DNA of 44,286 bases from Paraphysoderma sedebokerense. Taxonomy: Eukaryota; Blastocladiomycota; Physodermatomycetes; Physodermatales; Physodermataceae. Shown here piece by piece: positions 43,395 through 44,286 of the stretch. The notes beneath the pieces were generated by a model. It made no database searches. It was given only the letters and a program-made list of their open reading frames with translations, and had not been told where the DNA came from. The DNA lies in contig JAHLJZ010000134.1 in assembly GCA_025602915.1 (NCBI GenBank), positions 1 through 44,286 on the forward strand. The letters are read 5' to 3'. Within the stretch, counting starts at the first letter, position 1. Every line of letters starts with the position of its first letter. Position numbers and translations under genes: made by a program.

Positions 43395-44286
43395 GTTTGT
43401 ATTCGGTGTCGGAAGTTTCGATAAAGGCACGCTCAAATTGATATCAGGGAAGCAAACTCCGAACCAGAGCATATATCCTCAAAATAAGCAAAACCGATAA
43501 CTTCATTACTTAGAGTGACAGGCTTCCTCCTATTGTATTGACAAATTTTGTAGCTAAATCAGTTATGAAATATATCAAAAGATACAAATTTACAAAATGA
43601 AGTCAAAATCCGTAATTCTGGGTGCACAATCCGCGTCCTTGAGGTGAAATCCACACTTTGGTTTACTTGGCGGAGGATCAAAAGCGTTATCATTGCACAC
43701 ATTTTAAGATGCTTTCTCCACTGCTTAGAACTTCCAGATATTAACAATATCAAAAGTTATTAATTATGAACATAAAGTCAAAATACGCAATCTTGGGCGA
43801 GAATCGGTGTTCATATTGTACTGTTGAGTTGTTGGACCGTCGGACTGGGACCCGCTCGTCTTCTAGTCTTTATATTTAAGCTGTTTCACCTCCTCCCTCA
43901 CATGATCATGCTTCCTGAACTGCTTTAATTTGTGACGTTTACGTATTTGTAGATTCCATCAAGCGGTTTCTCATCGTCTGGTGTTGCGTTCATACTGACA
44001 GCGCGAATCTAAAGACATCTTATACTGCCCATCATCGGTAAATTGGACGTCCATGTGAAAGGGATGGAGATCCCCAGTTGGAGAGTTAGATAGGCAGGTA
44101 TGGCTACGGCCGAATATAACGGAATGTAAGAGAGAATATGTATATTCGGTAGGGTTGATACAACGAATAAGGTATTTACAAAGGGGAATGACTACTTTAT
44201 ATAGGATAATTTGTCTCTCATCTACACGTGGGTAGATCTCTATTATGTGGTCCGAGCCTTACGGGATCTAGACCTGACAGGACCCC
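43395..44286. other. Right edge, intergenic
   Basis: About 890 bp with no supported gene. It contains a diverged direct repeat (see separate entry) and an AT-rich stretch. A small minus-strand open frame at 43559-43753 lies inside the repeat and has no features. Confidence 0.4.
43571..43815. repeat. Diverged direct repeat, two units
   Basis: Two units of about 70 bp start near 43573 and near 43748, about 175 bp apart. Both begin TATCAAAAG and share AAGTCAAAAT.CG.AAT followed by a CTGGG or CTTGGG word, with scattered differences and small indels. Unit function is unknown; this may be the remains of a tandem duplication. Confidence 0.5.

Overview
The window looks like nuclear DNA of a fungus. 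Genes carry many short introns (about 43 to 120 nt, GTATGT/GTAAGT-like donors, CTAAC-like branch sites), the standard code fits everywhere, and several products are typical fungal housekeeping proteins: mitochondrial Lon, a YANK-type kinase, MTQ1, an Nrd1/Msa2-like RRM protein, VAC14, eIF2D and PEX16. A textbook U12-type AT-AC intron in VAC14 implies a working minor spliceosome. That argues against most Dikarya and for an early-diverging lineage (Mucoromycota, chytrids or relatives). I cannot name the species.

Layout. 571-2101 (-): a membrane-anchored alpha/beta-hydrolase of the BPSS1187 type. 2601-12564 (+): a tandem array of four paralogues of a family I do not recognise, each with a signal peptide, a cysteine-containing N-glycosylated ectodomain and about nine membrane helices. 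The first three have broken frames; only the last (10837-12564) is intact. 13608-15771 (+): a STK32/YANK-like kinase with an acylation-type N-terminus. 17331-20968 (+): mitochondrial Lon protease. 21373-21773 (+): a small cysteine-rich secreted protein. 22080-24590 (-): an 836-residue protein joining a CxxC/CxxC zinc module, a helical region, an Smr domain and an RGG tail. 24722-25861 (-): MTQ1/PrmC-type release-factor methyltransferase. 26259-28550 (-): four-RRM Nrd1/Msa2-like protein. 30095-31407 (+): single-pass LRR protein with one repeat per 72-nt exon. 31711-32829 (+): 7TM-like gene with a frame break. 33162-36922 (-): VAC14 in 14 exons, including a 5-nt microexon and the U12 intron. 37132-39619 (+): eIF2D/Tma64. 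39863-41492 (+): PEX16. 41840-43394 (-): an unrecognised three-exon gene. The right end holds only a diverged direct repeat.

The window has two kinds of territory. The housekeeping genes (kinase, Lon, MTQ1, RRM protein, VAC14, eIF2D, PEX16) are conserved and read without a frame error once introns are removed. The surface-protein regions (the array, the LRR gene and the 7TM-like gene) hold paralogues, frame breaks and unfamiliar ectodomains, as expected for fast-turning-over surface or sensing proteins. Because roughly 13 kb of housekeeping exons contain no indel, the repeated frame breaks in the array are better explained by gene decay than by sequencing error.

All exon boundaries were worked out by hand from frame, splice-site and family-alignment logic and need RNA confirmation.
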